The position numbers were made by a program, and so were the translations under genes. Under the pieces are notes generated by a model. The model made no database searches. It saw only the letters and a list, made by a program, of their open reading frames with translations, and was not told the DNA's origin. From positions 1 to 40,259 of the forward strand of contig MGMT01000034.1 in NCBI GenBank assembly GCA_001796525.1: a stretch of DNA of 40,259 nt, read 5' to 3'. This document shows, in pieces, positions 9,501 to 17,738 of the stretch (position 1 is the first letter of the stretch; each line of letters starts with the position of its first letter). The stretch comes from Chloroflexi bacterium RBG_13_51_52 (lineage in GTDB: Bacteria; Chloroflexota; Dehalococcoidia; Dehalococcoidales; RBG-16-60-22).

Positions 9501-10007
9501 TTCCAGGTAAAAATCCCCGAAAGTCTGTTGATACCATAAGGCAACTTGTTTCGCTTCGGCGTAACGTCCATTCAGTATCAACTGGCTAAGCTCACCGGAG
9601 TTGCAAGCACTAAGGGCAATAAGTCCTTCATGATACTGCTCCAGAAGCTCTTTATCCACCCTGGGTCTATAGTAAAATCCTTCCAGATGTGCCTTGGTGG
9701 TGAGCTGAATCAGATTTTGATAACCGGTCTGGTTTTTAGCAAGGAGAACAAGGTGATAGTTGTTCCTATCACCGGTATTTTTGCTGAAGCGACTGCCCGG
9801 GGCTATATAAATTTCACAGCCGATAATCGGCTTGATGCCGGCTTCTTTGGCTGTCTGGTAGAACTCGATAGCACCGTGCATTACACCGTGGTCGGTTATC
9901 GCCAGGCAATCCATGCCGAGTTCTTTAGCGCGGGCGACCAGCTTGGGAATAGAGCACATCCCATCAAGCAGGCTATATTCGGTATGAACGTGGAGATGAG
10001 TAAACAT
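6504..10007 (-). CDS. dnaE: DNA polymerase III alpha subunit
   Basis: This 1167-residue protein is full length for DnaE. It begins with a PHP domain (HLHVHTEYSLLDG). The polymerase palm carries catalytic aspartates in PDVDMDF near residues 390-396. Fingers and a tandem helix-hairpin-helix region follow, then an OB fold near residue 990 (a strand-rich segment containing LAGRV and LEDFSGQVEV). It is the replicative DNA polymerase of the C family. No frameshift is seen. It is divergent from the DUF1461 gene. Confidence 0.97.
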   Translation of the reverse strand: MFTHLHVHTEYSLLDGMCSIPKLVARAKELGMDCLAITDHGVMHGAIEFYQTAKEAGIKPIIGCEIYIAPGSRFSKNTGDRNNYHLVLLAKNQTGYQNLIQLTTKAHLEGFYYRPRVDKELLEQYHEGLIALSACNSGELSQLILNGRYAEAKQVALWYQQTFGDFYLEIMRHPIPELEAANKYLVEMGKELNIPIVATNDTHYVKKEDASAHAILLCIGTNTTIHDEKRMKMAGDFFYLKSPEEMAELYKDIPQALENTERIAAMCDLEMEFGRLHLPEIGIPEGKTADKFLSDLCYENLQQYYPDPTPEIKKRLEYELDVIRTTNFANYILVVWDIISFAKRRNILFGVRGSAASSIVLHCLGITPLDPLEHGMIFERFLNIERKEMPDVDMDFQDDRRDEVIGYVTQKYGQDHVAQIITFGTLGARAAIRDVGRALGMPYGDVDRVARLVPGMPGMTLTRAMDENHELKSIYQEDEIVRNLVNTARRVEGVSRHASTHAAGVVISKEPLTKYVPLQRSAKTDNQEAVMTQFSMNDIARIGLLKMDFLGLANLTILGKARDIIKEKHGIDIDLYKLPMDDKKTYDLLASGETAGVFQLEGSGMRRYIKELKPSVFSDIAAMVALYRPGPMEHIPRFIDAKHGRQPIRYPHPALENILKETYGVIVYQEQVLLIVQEFAGYSLGQADIFRKAMGKKIAETMKKEKRAFISGAKKKEFTSELAEEVFALIEPFTGYAFNKAHAWCYALIAYQTAYLKANYTAEYINAFLTIHVGELEKTASAISECRRLNINVLPPDINNSQLDFSIEENGAEQPSIRFGLGAVKNVGPGAIEPLVNERNKNGVFKSVEDLCRRANLQAVNRRVMESLIKAGALDCLGNRGTLLNSVARILALAQREQRLRETGQTTMFDLFGESTPVPLPELELAPSEVTDREKAFWEKELLGVSFSEKPFSPVFSNATPNTKFCEEINVELDGQTVVLAGRVVLARYLLTKDGRSFANAILEDFSGQVEVMVWPKVYADTDELWKEGNELIIQGRVRVREERAQISCDSVRLYQPPQEGEEPVTRTVPVKQDVSVENPVDAPAARHLLHINIKQTDDEGADIALLGKIVSILKTYIGHDEVQLNVINGSGAVPLKMPGLQTGCCPELEQRLVDLVGEAGLKVERL

Positions 10008-10040
10008 GATACCCCTAGAGAAAGGTTTAAATTATTAATT

Positions 10041-10049
10041 ATTATAGCA
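10041..10049 (-). promoter_or_regulatory. extended -10 promoter for dnaE
   Basis: Read on the minus strand this is TGCTATAAT, a perfect -10 with a TGn extension, about 35 bases before the dnaE ATG. No convincing -35 is present. Confidence 0.45.
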
Positions 10050-10114
10050 CAGGGCGGGTTTTTTGGAGTATTATTAAGAGACTTAAGGCTAACATATTCG
10101 ACTATGATTTTAAA

Positions 10115-10801
10115 ATGAAAATCGTAAAAATTACCGCTCGATGGCTTTTCAGCCTGTGTCTGCCGGTGATGCTATTTACCGCCAGTGTCAGCGCGGCCGC
10201 CAACTGTATCTGGCTTTACGAGTACGGCTTTAATAAATACGATGTCAGCCAGGTGACGGGACTCGCGCCGGTGGAGATGGAGAAGGTGGCGCGCGGACTA
10301 ATCGGCTACTGGAACTCCGGCGATGAGACTTTCAATATCACCGTTATAAAGGATGGACACCCTTTTACCGTTTTCAACCAGCGTGAGGTGGCGCATCTTA
10401 AAGACGTAAAAGCAATATTCCAGCTGGTTTACAAGCTCCTGATAGGGACAGGGGCTTATGTTTTGATTTATGCCGGTGTTGCCCTTTTCTGGTGGCGGGA
10501 TAAGCGGCGGCTGGGGTGGGGACTACTGGGCGGAGGGGGGATAACGCTAGTGCTGATGGCGGCGGTGGGCATCATGATTATTTGGGACTTCGACCAGTTT
10601 TTTCTACAATTCCATCTTTTTAGCTTCGCCAACGATTTCTGGCAATTGAACCCGGCGACGGACTACCTCATTATGCTTTTCCCGCAGGGCTTCTGGTTTG
10701 ATGCCGCGCTCTTCTGCGCGGGGGGAACGGCGTTAATGGCGCTTATGTTGGGAGGGGTGGGGTGGTGGTTAAAGAGGAAATATAGGGACGAAAAAAGATA
10801 G
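10115..10801 (+). CDS. DUF1461 (TIGR01906 family) integral membrane protein
   Basis: This 228-residue protein has four hydrophobic segments: about 10-30, 105-125, 137-157 and 192-220. A conserved motif lies before the last one: FHLFSFANDFWQLNPATDYL, then MLFP, which marks the family. The segment between helices 1 and 2 is probably outside the membrane. The molecular role of the family is not known. The gene is divergent from dnaE and convergent with the lipoprotein gene. Confidence 0.85.
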   Translation: MKIVKITARWLFSLCLPVMLFTASVSAAANCIWLYEYGFNKYDVSQVTGLAPVEMEKVARGLIGYWNSGDETFNITVIKDGHPFTVFNQREVAHLKDVKAIFQLVYKLLIGTGAYVLIYAGVALFWWRDKRRLGWGLLGGGGITLVLMAAVGIMIIWDFDQFFLQFHLFSFANDFWQLNPATDYLIMLFPQGFWFDAALFCAGGTALMALMLGGVGWWLKRKYRDEKR

Positions 10802-10833
10802 TAGCACTATTTTACTTTGCCTGTTCTCCTGAA

Positions 10834-11214
10834 CTAAAGGCCTCCTGAACTCGTCCCCGCCATGACCTCTATTTCATAGCTCTTGACGTCCTGGCATGAC
10901 CCCCAGCAACGGATGGAAAAGTCCCAGGAGTCATCCGGCTTAAGGTTCAGCACACTATCTGTAGAGCTATCTATAAAATTCTTTTGCGAGTCATAAAAAC
11001 TGACCTTGACCTGGGCAAGTTCAATCGTTATTTGACTTATATTCTTGACGGTTACTATAACAACTGTATTGCCTTCTTGGTCTTTTGTTAATTCCTGGTT
11101 CAATACCGCTAGTTCCGCCTTCCTGGTAGCCCCTTCCGTTGTTTGCAAGAAAGAGCAGCCGGAGACCATCACTATGAGTAGAATTAAAATGAAAACAGTT
11201 ATTTTTAAATTCAT
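10834..11214 (-). CDS. putative lipoprotein
   Basis: This protein of about 126 residues starts at the ATG at 11214. Its N-terminal hydrophobic signal is followed by a lipobox ending V-S-G-C, so the mature protein should be lipid-anchored on the cell surface. The mature part looks like one beta-sandwich with a strand pattern similar to FxLYD-type domains. An alternative TTG start at 11226 would overlap the upstream gene's TGA. It is probably co-transcribed with the membrane protein upstream. Confidence 0.75.
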   Translation of the reverse strand: MNLKITVFILILLIVMVSGCSFLQTTEGATRKAELAVLNQELTKDQEGNTVVIVTVKNISQITIELAQVKVSFYDSQKNFIDSSTDSVLNLKPDDSWDFSIRCWGSCQDVKSYEIEVMAGTSSGGL

Positions 11215-11222
11215 GGATTTTA

Positions 11223-12302
11223 TCAAGCCTCCCTCGGTTTGATAATGAAAGAGACTACCAGTAGAGCTACGCCTACCACCAGTAAACCGATGGCCAACGG
11301 CAAAGCTACTGAAGTAACATCATTTGCCGCGCCTTCCATCCAGTTGGATAGAGTACTGGGAATATCGAAAACATCCACTAAGAAGTGAAACGGCGAAATC
11401 ACTTTTACTACAATAATTCCTATCAGGTCCAGACCTCCGAAAATACATAAGTTGGTTCCCAGAGCGCGGGCAGTGGCTCTAATATTCATATTAGCCACGA
11501 AAATCAAAGCCGCCAGGACTAATATCAAGACAATCATCCAAGGGTAATATGTTTGAAAATAGTCAACAACCGTCCTGGCAGTAGATAATGCGTCCATGGT
11601 CTGGTGACCGAGTGTATCCTCGTCAATAGTATAAGTATCGGGAATATCTTTGATGAAATCATTCAGGTACTGATCGAAATACTCCCTGGCGCTTTCCTGA
11701 ACCGGGGCGGTTATTTCAGGGGGGAGACCGAAAACAGGTTTTTGCCCGGCAAAGTCTCTTAAATATTGTTCTATAGCAAGATTACGCAAGTCGGAAGGAA
11801 GAATTGCCAGATCTGTGGGTAAAATGTCTTTAGGAATTTGCCGGATAATGTCCTGTAAATATCGCGATATTTCTGATTCAGACTTAGTGGCCAACTCCTT
11901 CTGTAGATAAGCTTGTGTTTCATCCCATAGACTATCTCCAAGGTTTTCTTTCAATTCCGATAGAGGAATGGTGATTCTCAACGTTTCCGTATCACCCAGT
12001 AGATAGTCATACCCGGTGTCGATAGCATCTTTCAATTGTTCTTTTATCCATGGCTCCTGTTTCTCAACGACATTTAAGGCAACATCTTTCATAAAAGGCA
12101 TATCTTGAGGTAACTCGGAGCTGATTAGTTCATCACCAAAATCCCGGGCGATATCGGATATAGGCACTTTGTCCACTTGATCTGAAACGAAATCTGAGTT
12201 GAGGACAGTACCTTGAAGCATAAACGCAACGCTGAAAATGGTCAGCGTTAGGAAAAGGATAAAGCTTAAAAAGCTCGTGGCAATACTTCTTAAAATTCCC
12301 AT
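11223..12302 (-). CDS. multi-pass membrane protein, function unknown
   Basis: This protein of about 359 residues has one N-terminal membrane helix (residues 8-30), a long acidic extracytoplasmic-looking region (about 30-250) and three hydrophobic C-terminal segments. No family is recognised. The ATG at 12302 is chosen because CAGGTG lies six bases upstream; a GTG three codons earlier is possible. It is immediately followed by the lipoprotein gene, suggesting a two-gene envelope unit. Confidence 0.7.
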   Translation of the reverse strand: MGILRSIATSFLSFILFLTLTIFSVAFMLQGTVLNSDFVSDQVDKVPISDIARDFGDELISSELPQDMPFMKDVALNVVEKQEPWIKEQLKDAIDTGYDYLLGDTETLRITIPLSELKENLGDSLWDETQAYLQKELATKSESEISRYLQDIIRQIPKDILPTDLAILPSDLRNLAIEQYLRDFAGQKPVFGLPPEITAPVQESAREYFDQYLNDFIKDIPDTYTIDEDTLGHQTMDALSTARTVVDYFQTYYPWMIVLILVLAALIFVANMNIRATARALGTNLCIFGGLDLIGIIVVKVISPFHFLVDVFDIPSTLSNWMEGAANDVTSVALPLAIGLLVVGVALLVVSFIIKPREA

Positions 12303-12447
12303 CCGTTGCACCTGTACTTTCCCATAGCTCTCCAGGAAATATTGGTCACAGTCACATACGTTACACCGAGTTTATTCGATAAATTACAATACTGTGCATA
12401 GATTTTATCATATCCGACGTCAAATTACATCCAGTTGATATCAAATA

Positions 12448-12476
12448 TTGACTGTAAAAAGTGTATTTAGTAGAAT
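12448..12476 (+). promoter_or_regulatory. promoter of the tRNA-Val gene
   Basis: TTGACT (12448-12453) and TAGAAT (12471-12476) are exactly 17 bases apart, placing a start point a few bases before the mature tRNA 5' end. Confidence 0.65.
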
Positions 12477-12489
12477 TACATTGTATTAT

Positions 12490-12566
12490 GGGCGGTTAGC
12501 TCAGTTGGTTAGAGCGCCGCGTTGACATCGCGGAGGTCAGTGGTTCAAGTCCTCTACCGCCCACCA
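12490..12566 (+). tRNA. tRNA-Val (anticodon GAC)
   Basis: A complete cloverleaf is visible: a 7-bp acceptor stem (GGGCGGT with ACCGCCC), D arm GCTC/GAGC, anticodon stem CCGCG/CGCGG with loop TTGACAT, and a T arm with GTTCAAGTC. The T stem has one mismatched pair. CCA is encoded. It lies about 90 bases from the 3' end of the eCIS operon, in convergent orientation. Confidence 0.95.
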
Positions 12567-12657
12567 TAGTGTACAGTAGGTAGAACTCCTTCTTTTTCGA
12601 TAGTCACCTGTTCCGGTAATATCGGTATCGAATAGCTTAAAACTGCTTTATTACCAG

Positions 12658-15600
12658 TCACCATTCTGTAAAAATGATATTATCCAGCCACGGCAACCTG
12701 ATAACATTAATTGTCCAGTCTAATTTATCAAGCAGAATATCATGCGTCTGACGTTCCACCTGTACCAGCCAATCACCATTACGGAGTATTAATAATCCCC
12801 GGCGCTGGAGGAACGCAACACGGAAACCCTCGGTGGAGATATTTCCCAATGCTGGCCAGTTTTGGATAACCGATTGGATAAGGTTATCTGATTCCAGCGA
12901 TTCTTTCTTAGATATTTCAAAATCACGCGCGACAGGCTCTGCCAGACTCCTGCCGCAGAGGACTTTATTAAGCGGCAACTCATGTTCGGGAGCTTCTAGA
13001 GAACCATCGACAATATATTGCAGCAGATGGACTGCCCTTTCGCTTGCCTCGGAGTTAACAAAAAATCCTTCCTTCACCAAGTTGACACTTTCAAAAAACC
13101 GGTTTAGAAAAGGCCATAATATAACCAATCCTGTGTTTTGGATATAAATCTCCTTGGAATCATCGACCGATTCGTTTCGGCTTGAAATAGAATACCGCCG
13201 CTCCACATCTCTTGTCCCGATATTGCTATGATACATCGCCTTAATAAATCCACCCACCTTCTCTACTTCGTGAGATGTGATTCCTTGTGTTTCACCTTCA
13301 AAATCACCCGCTGCACGAGGTATTGACTTCATCGCTGAATTCGCCGGTACGCCAGAAATCATGTCATTTAACATATACTTTTTAGATGAATCCGATTGAT
13401 GTTCCGGCTGATATTTCCGTTTCTTAATAGTAGTGACTTTATATTTATTACTTCCTTGGATATTTTTTTCTAATTCAGTCCGATGTAAATCGGAATCGGT
13501 GAGATTGTTTGTCGTTTTTACCCTCGCTCCCATCCCTTTTATCGCTACCCCTTTATTTACTTTTGTGAATTCGGCCCGGCGTTCGCTATTCGGCAAATCG
13601 GCATCTATAAGGTTTTTTTCTAATGGCTTGGCCTGTTTCTTTGAGTTTTTTCTGGTCGATTGTTTCATTGTTGGTGTATAGTCTGGTATTGCCTTTTCCG
13701 ATTCCTGACTTCGTACCTTTACAGCTTTTTTCATCCTGATATTTTGATGGGCTAATCGGAGTGCTGCGTTCAATTCATGCTGTAATTCCCGGATTTGATT
13801 TTTAGTTTCTGATAATATTTCTTTTTCAAAAACAGCCCGGATTACGCTTTCAAGCCGTGAAGCCACTTCTTTTTCGAGATATGGTAATGATATAAACTGC
13901 TCCAGTAATCCTAGGATTTCTTCATATTTTGTATATAACTCTGTTTTTCTCCTATCTCCAGGAAGCAGTGTCTTGCGTGATTTAGTCCTTCTGTTATTCG
14001 ACGTTGTTTTTTCTTGCCGTATATAAGGATAGTTAGAGTTAATATCCTGCTGAAGTGCCGCAATTATTGATTCTGCTCGCCGGAGCAAGTTTTCACTTTC
14101 AGCGCTTGTGCCGATCATCCTACCTGGTACAGTCGAATATTTCTTTTGAAGTTCATTCTTTTCAGGGTATATTTTTGAATTGGAAACACTATTTTTAATT
14201 AGCAGTTCATTCCCCGATGATTTTAGATTTCGTGACAGGCTTCCATCTTCAGGCATTACACCGGAAATCTCAACCGGCGTCGCCAATGATTCTCCTTTAA
14301 TTTTATTCTTGACACTGTGTTTTTCAGATTTGGTAAAATTTTTCTTCTGCGTCAGATTGTGAACCAGTACTTCCAGGCGTTCCAATATTTTTATATTTTC
14401 AGCGGGTAATATTCTGCGTTCTACCGAGCGTAGTCCTTTAATCAACTCCTCAAACCAGACCTTGTATTCAGAGGAATCCCCGTTTCTGGATAATATTTTG
14501 GTAATATTTTCCAGTTTTTGAAGGTGCTGATTCACTAAAAGCGAATGTTTTGCAGTCGATTCTCGGGCAACACGTTTAGGAGTGGCAGGCACCCGATTAT
14601 TTTCGGTAATAGGCGATTCTGATTTGCGGACGGATTGCTTCGCCGGGCGGGCAATAAAATCTCCTGCCTTTATCAGCTTTAAAAATGATTTAATCGCCCT
14701 TTCAAGCGAATCCATGGTTTCTTTCAATCCGTCTTCTTGATTGTTCCATCGCGCACGCAGTTTCTTTCTTGTCTTAGCCAGTAAAAACTCCAGTTTTCGG
14801 ATTAACTCTTGCTGTTCACGTGTCTGTATTGTGTTTTTTACTTTATTTGAAAGCCCTTCAGGTGATTGTGCTGCAGCCTGAAGTTCTGGTAACATATCTC
14901 CCTGAACTTGCCTATTGAAAGAATTATCGGATACTAGAGTTGCTAGCACTTTACTTATATGAAGTCCGTTTTCGCCGAATTTTTCGGCAGCTTGTCTGAC
15001 GGCCCATGTAAGTTCTTTGTACGCTACCCCGAACCTCCGGGAGAGACGTATCAGTAGTTCACCACTAAAGCGGATTAAATCCGACTGCTCCTGCGGCGTA
15101 CCAACGATAAAAGGGAAAACTTCACTCCAAAACGCCAGTCTGCTTTCACTTCTCGAGTATTTCACCCCAACATCAGCAAGTAAAAAGGCTTCGATAAAAG
15201 CCGGAAGAAACCGGCGAAAAACGGGGTGAAATTTCCGGAGTATAGCCCCGGCTACTGACAGGAGGACACGGTTAGGGAACTGGTAGACCAGCCGTTTAAG
15301 CTTGGCCGCATCGGAAACCAACCGAATAACGATATCCGCTAAATCATCCGGCGATTCTGCCACCAGTCGCTTGAGATTGCCCTCGATTTCCCCGGAGTCC
15401 ATCTTGTCCGCCCACCAGGGTAGAGTACCGGTATCAATAAAATATTCGAATAGTTTCAGCCGCGAGACATGCTCGGGTATTGCGTGGAAGCCTTTCACAC
15501 ATATTCCTGCGGATATATCTTCGCTTTCCATGCATCCTGTCTCTGCCTTCAATAAATCCATTAGCCTAGATTCCGTCCTGGCGGGCAGTTCCGTTTCCAA

Positions 15601-15816
15601 TTCGCCGAGGAGAATAGAGCCAACATCAATACACAAAGAATCAAACCGATGGACGACGTTGGGGCTTCCGACCTCGTTGCAGCACGACTCGATGACCGGG
15701 ACGACACTTTCCCGATAAATCCTGCTGACTGTATCCTGTACCCGGTGGGCAGTCGCCGGAGACGGCAGTACCAGCTCTAAAACCTGGTTTTTGATGATGT
15801 GCCTTGGTGTGGTCAT
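12658..15816 (-). CDS. eCIS tape-measure protein (CIS_TMP family)
   Basis: This 1052-residue protein is recognised by both ends. The N-terminal 90 residues show the family pattern, with a Leu-x-Ile-Asp-Val-Gly segment. The C-terminal 157 residues carry LVILWPFLNRFFE, LPLNKVLCG, a W-P-A-L-x-N-I-S segment and a final IRLPWLDNI before Trp. Such proteins set the length of the contractile tail. The middle (about 330-860) is Lys/Ser/Arg-rich, helical and AT-rich in DNA, with little visible conservation. It is the last gene of the eCIS operon and follows the unknown cargo gene after a gap of about 160 bases. Confidence 0.88.
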   Translation of the reverse strand: MTTPRHIIKNQVLELVLPSPATAHRVQDTVSRIYRESVVPVIESCCNEVGSPNVVHRFDSLCIDVGSILLGELETELPARTESRLMDLLKAETGCMESEDISAGICVKGFHAIPEHVSRLKLFEYFIDTGTLPWWADKMDSGEIEGNLKRLVAESPDDLADIVIRLVSDAAKLKRLVYQFPNRVLLSVAGAILRKFHPVFRRFLPAFIEAFLLADVGVKYSRSESRLAFWSEVFPFIVGTPQEQSDLIRFSGELLIRLSRRFGVAYKELTWAVRQAAEKFGENGLHISKVLATLVSDNSFNRQVQGDMLPELQAAAQSPEGLSNKVKNTIQTREQQELIRKLEFLLAKTRKKLRARWNNQEDGLKETMDSLERAIKSFLKLIKAGDFIARPAKQSVRKSESPITENNRVPATPKRVARESTAKHSLLVNQHLQKLENITKILSRNGDSSEYKVWFEELIKGLRSVERRILPAENIKILERLEVLVHNLTQKKNFTKSEKHSVKNKIKGESLATPVEISGVMPEDGSLSRNLKSSGNELLIKNSVSNSKIYPEKNELQKKYSTVPGRMIGTSAESENLLRRAESIIAALQQDINSNYPYIRQEKTTSNNRRTKSRKTLLPGDRRKTELYTKYEEILGLLEQFISLPYLEKEVASRLESVIRAVFEKEILSETKNQIRELQHELNAALRLAHQNIRMKKAVKVRSQESEKAIPDYTPTMKQSTRKNSKKQAKPLEKNLIDADLPNSERRAEFTKVNKGVAIKGMGARVKTTNNLTDSDLHRTELEKNIQGSNKYKVTTIKKRKYQPEHQSDSSKKYMLNDMISGVPANSAMKSIPRAAGDFEGETQGITSHEVEKVGGFIKAMYHSNIGTRDVERRYSISSRNESVDDSKEIYIQNTGLVILWPFLNRFFESVNLVKEGFFVNSEASERAVHLLQYIVDGSLEAPEHELPLNKVLCGRSLAEPVARDFEISKKESLESDNLIQSVIQNWPALGNISTEGFRVAFLQRRGLLILRNGDWLVQVERQTHDILLDKLDWTINVIRLPWLDNIIFTEW

Positions 15817-15975
15817 GATATTCTTGAGAACCCTACGCTTTTATAGCGCACCCGATAGAGATACAGTCGACAGCAGGGGGTTTAAAGTAATCCGGCAATA
15901 AAAGCGTTAAGGTGCTTTCTTTATCCAGTTATGGGTTATTCTCCCCCTTTTTGTATGAATTAAGCTTGAGCATGC

Positions 15976-17136
15976 TTAATATCCGATATACTTCATGATG
16001 AAGGTATAGACTTCACGCGCCGTTGTAAAAGTGGACATTGACATAGTTTTAACCGGTGTTTTCCTTCCCAGACCTTTTACAACCGCGACATCTCCCTCTT
16101 CAATGGACATGGCACCGTGGACTTTATCTACAATTTGAACCTCGGTCGCTCCGGTATTTTGAGCCGCCATGGCTATCAATTCACTAATACGCCTCACCCT
16201 ACCTTCCCAAGTAGTTGTATTGAAATACCTGGAATGATACAATAACTGTTCTGCTCCAACAGCCAACCTTGCTTCATGTCTTTCCGGTAGAAAATCGCAT
16301 AAATAGTATGCGCAAGCGCCCGACCCCCCAATCCTAGCTGCCCGCACCGCTTTATCTTCTAAACTAAATATCCACGGGGGTATCTGTACTCCTGTCTTGA
16401 CTTCCTCTTCCTCTTTCTCCCCTAATTCAAGCGGTTCTTTCCCACTCCTTCTTTTAAAGACAGGCAGTCCTAATTCCATAGATTCCAATCCACTTTCTTC
16501 AAGAGAGGAAGTCCCAATTCCTTTCATCGCTGCTTTTTCACCGCGGGTCACCAGGCTATGTATACGAGTCCTGAAGTACCCTTCACGCTTTTCATCGTTG
16601 CCGACAATCCTCTCCATTTCTCCTAACAACCATCCACCCAGCTGCCTGAAATCATCAGCTTCCGCCCAAATATCTCTAAACACCATTTCAGCTCTTCTTT
16701 TATAGTTCATACCTAAAAACAATTCCCCTCTCTTGCTGGCCGGTTCACCGTTCTCCCTAATATCCATAATTTCTGCCAATATGAACCGGAGGTTTCTATA
16801 TAAATAATCAAAATCCGGGTGTCCGCCCGGGAGGGGCGACCTCTGAATAATGTGTTTCGAGACATTATTTTTCCGCTGAACCAGTTGAGTAGATTCCATA
16901 CGCGTTTCATTTTCCCTGCTTTGAATCTGGTTCTCCTTTATTTGATGGGTGCTTTTTCGTTGACCAGCCACCCGTGGACTATCACCAATCATAAACTGCA
17001 ACCCTGCCTGGGAAGAGACCGCCCGATTGTCTTTAAATTCCGCAGTCTCCTGCTTGTTGTCCTTCTTTTGAGTGACCGCACCGGCAATAGCCTGGTCGCT
17101 ACTTAGTTTTCCAGATTTTCCCGCAAAGGTTTCCAT
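15976..17136 (-). CDS. putative eCIS cargo protein, effector domain unknown
   Basis: This 386-residue protein carries the shared eCIS leader: F-K-D-N-R at 34-38, then a Q-x-x-L-x-x-M-I segment and S-P-R-V. QR motifs follow at about 59, 87 and 98 (HIIQR). The rest (100-386) shows no recognised domain. A helical, charged section contains an acidic run near 245, followed by a compact C-terminal part with IGGSGACAYYLCDFLPE. The ribosome site GGAGGT is seven bases before the ATG. It sits between DUF4157 and the tape-measure gene, a usual place for cargo. Function is unknown; cargo status is inferred from the leader and position. Confidence 0.7.
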   Translation of the reverse strand: METFAGKSGKLSSDQAIAGAVTQKKDNKQETAEFKDNRAVSSQAGLQFMIGDSPRVAGQRKSTHQIKENQIQSRENETRMESTQLVQRKNNVSKHIIQRSPLPGGHPDFDYLYRNLRFILAEIMDIRENGEPASKRGELFLGMNYKRRAEMVFRDIWAEADDFRQLGGWLLGEMERIVGNDEKREGYFRTRIHSLVTRGEKAAMKGIGTSSLEESGLESMELGLPVFKRRSGKEPLELGEKEEEEVKTGVQIPPWIFSLEDKAVRAARIGGSGACAYYLCDFLPERHEARLAVGAEQLLYHSRYFNTTTWEGRVRRISELIAMAAQNTGATEVQIVDKVHGAMSIEEGDVAVVKGLGRKTPVKTMSMSTFTTAREVYTFIMKYIGY

Positions 17137-17156
17137 ATCAGAGACCTCCGTGTTTA

Positions 17157-17726
17157 TTACTTCCCTTTAACATGCAACTTTGTCCCCATAACGTCCGCCT
17201 CCTTCTCCAATGCTGCGTCTTCATTCACCGGTATTCCGGCTACAGCACCTGTTGGGCGAACGCGACCCTGCTGCTGTTGGATGACATGCGCCAGCTCATG
17301 CCCGATAATTTGCCGTCCCTGACCAGTCGCAGGGTCGAAATGGCCGGGGGCAAAATGTATGTGGCTACCCTGGGTAAAAGCCCGGGCATTTACTTTGAGG
17401 GCGCTTTGTGAATTTGTGTGAATACGGACATCGGAAAAATCGGTTTTAAAGCCAGCCTCCATATTAGTTTTTACTTCATCCGGCAAACCAGTCCGGTTGG
17501 TATAAGCTGACTGACCAGTCCGATACCTGGTTGCTTCGTCGATATTGCTTTTCCGCTGCACCGCCGGACCGAAGGCATTACGCTGCCGTTTTTTTTGTTC
17601 GGCAATACGCTGGCTGACATCGATACCGGAGCGAGCCGTATTAGCGGTCTTCCCGGATGCTCGGGCGGAGGCACTAACCTCACTCTGTCCATTCCTGGAA
17701 ATATCATGGGCTAAATATTGCATCAT
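17157..17726 (-). CDS. DUF4157 (eCIS core) metalloprotease-like protein
   Basis: This 189-residue protein has a DUF4157 domain (about 78-180). It includes FSDVRIHT, the FAPG strand, and HELAHVIQQ with the zinc-binding HExxH at 143-147. A downstream glutamate pair in EKEAD near 174-178 could supply the third ligand. DUF4157 is a hallmark of eCIS clusters and resembles a metallopeptidase. A single VQRK lies at 56-59, just before the domain. It may act on cargo, be cargo itself, or both. It begins 12 bases after the ATPase remnant. Confidence 0.88.
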   Translation of the reverse strand: MMQYLAHDISRNGQSEVSASARASGKTANTARSGIDVSQRIAEQKKRQRNAFGPAVQRKSNIDEATRYRTGQSAYTNRTGLPDEVKTNMEAGFKTDFSDVRIHTNSQSALKVNARAFTQGSHIHFAPGHFDPATGQGRQIIGHELAHVIQQQQGRVRPTGAVAGIPVNEDAALEKEADVMGTKLHVKGK

Positions 17727-17738
17727 TCCAATCCCTCT

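Noticed and set aside
12596..12632. TTCGATA/TATCGAA inverted repeat as terminator
   Set aside because: The stem is short, its loop is long and there is no T-run after it on either strand.
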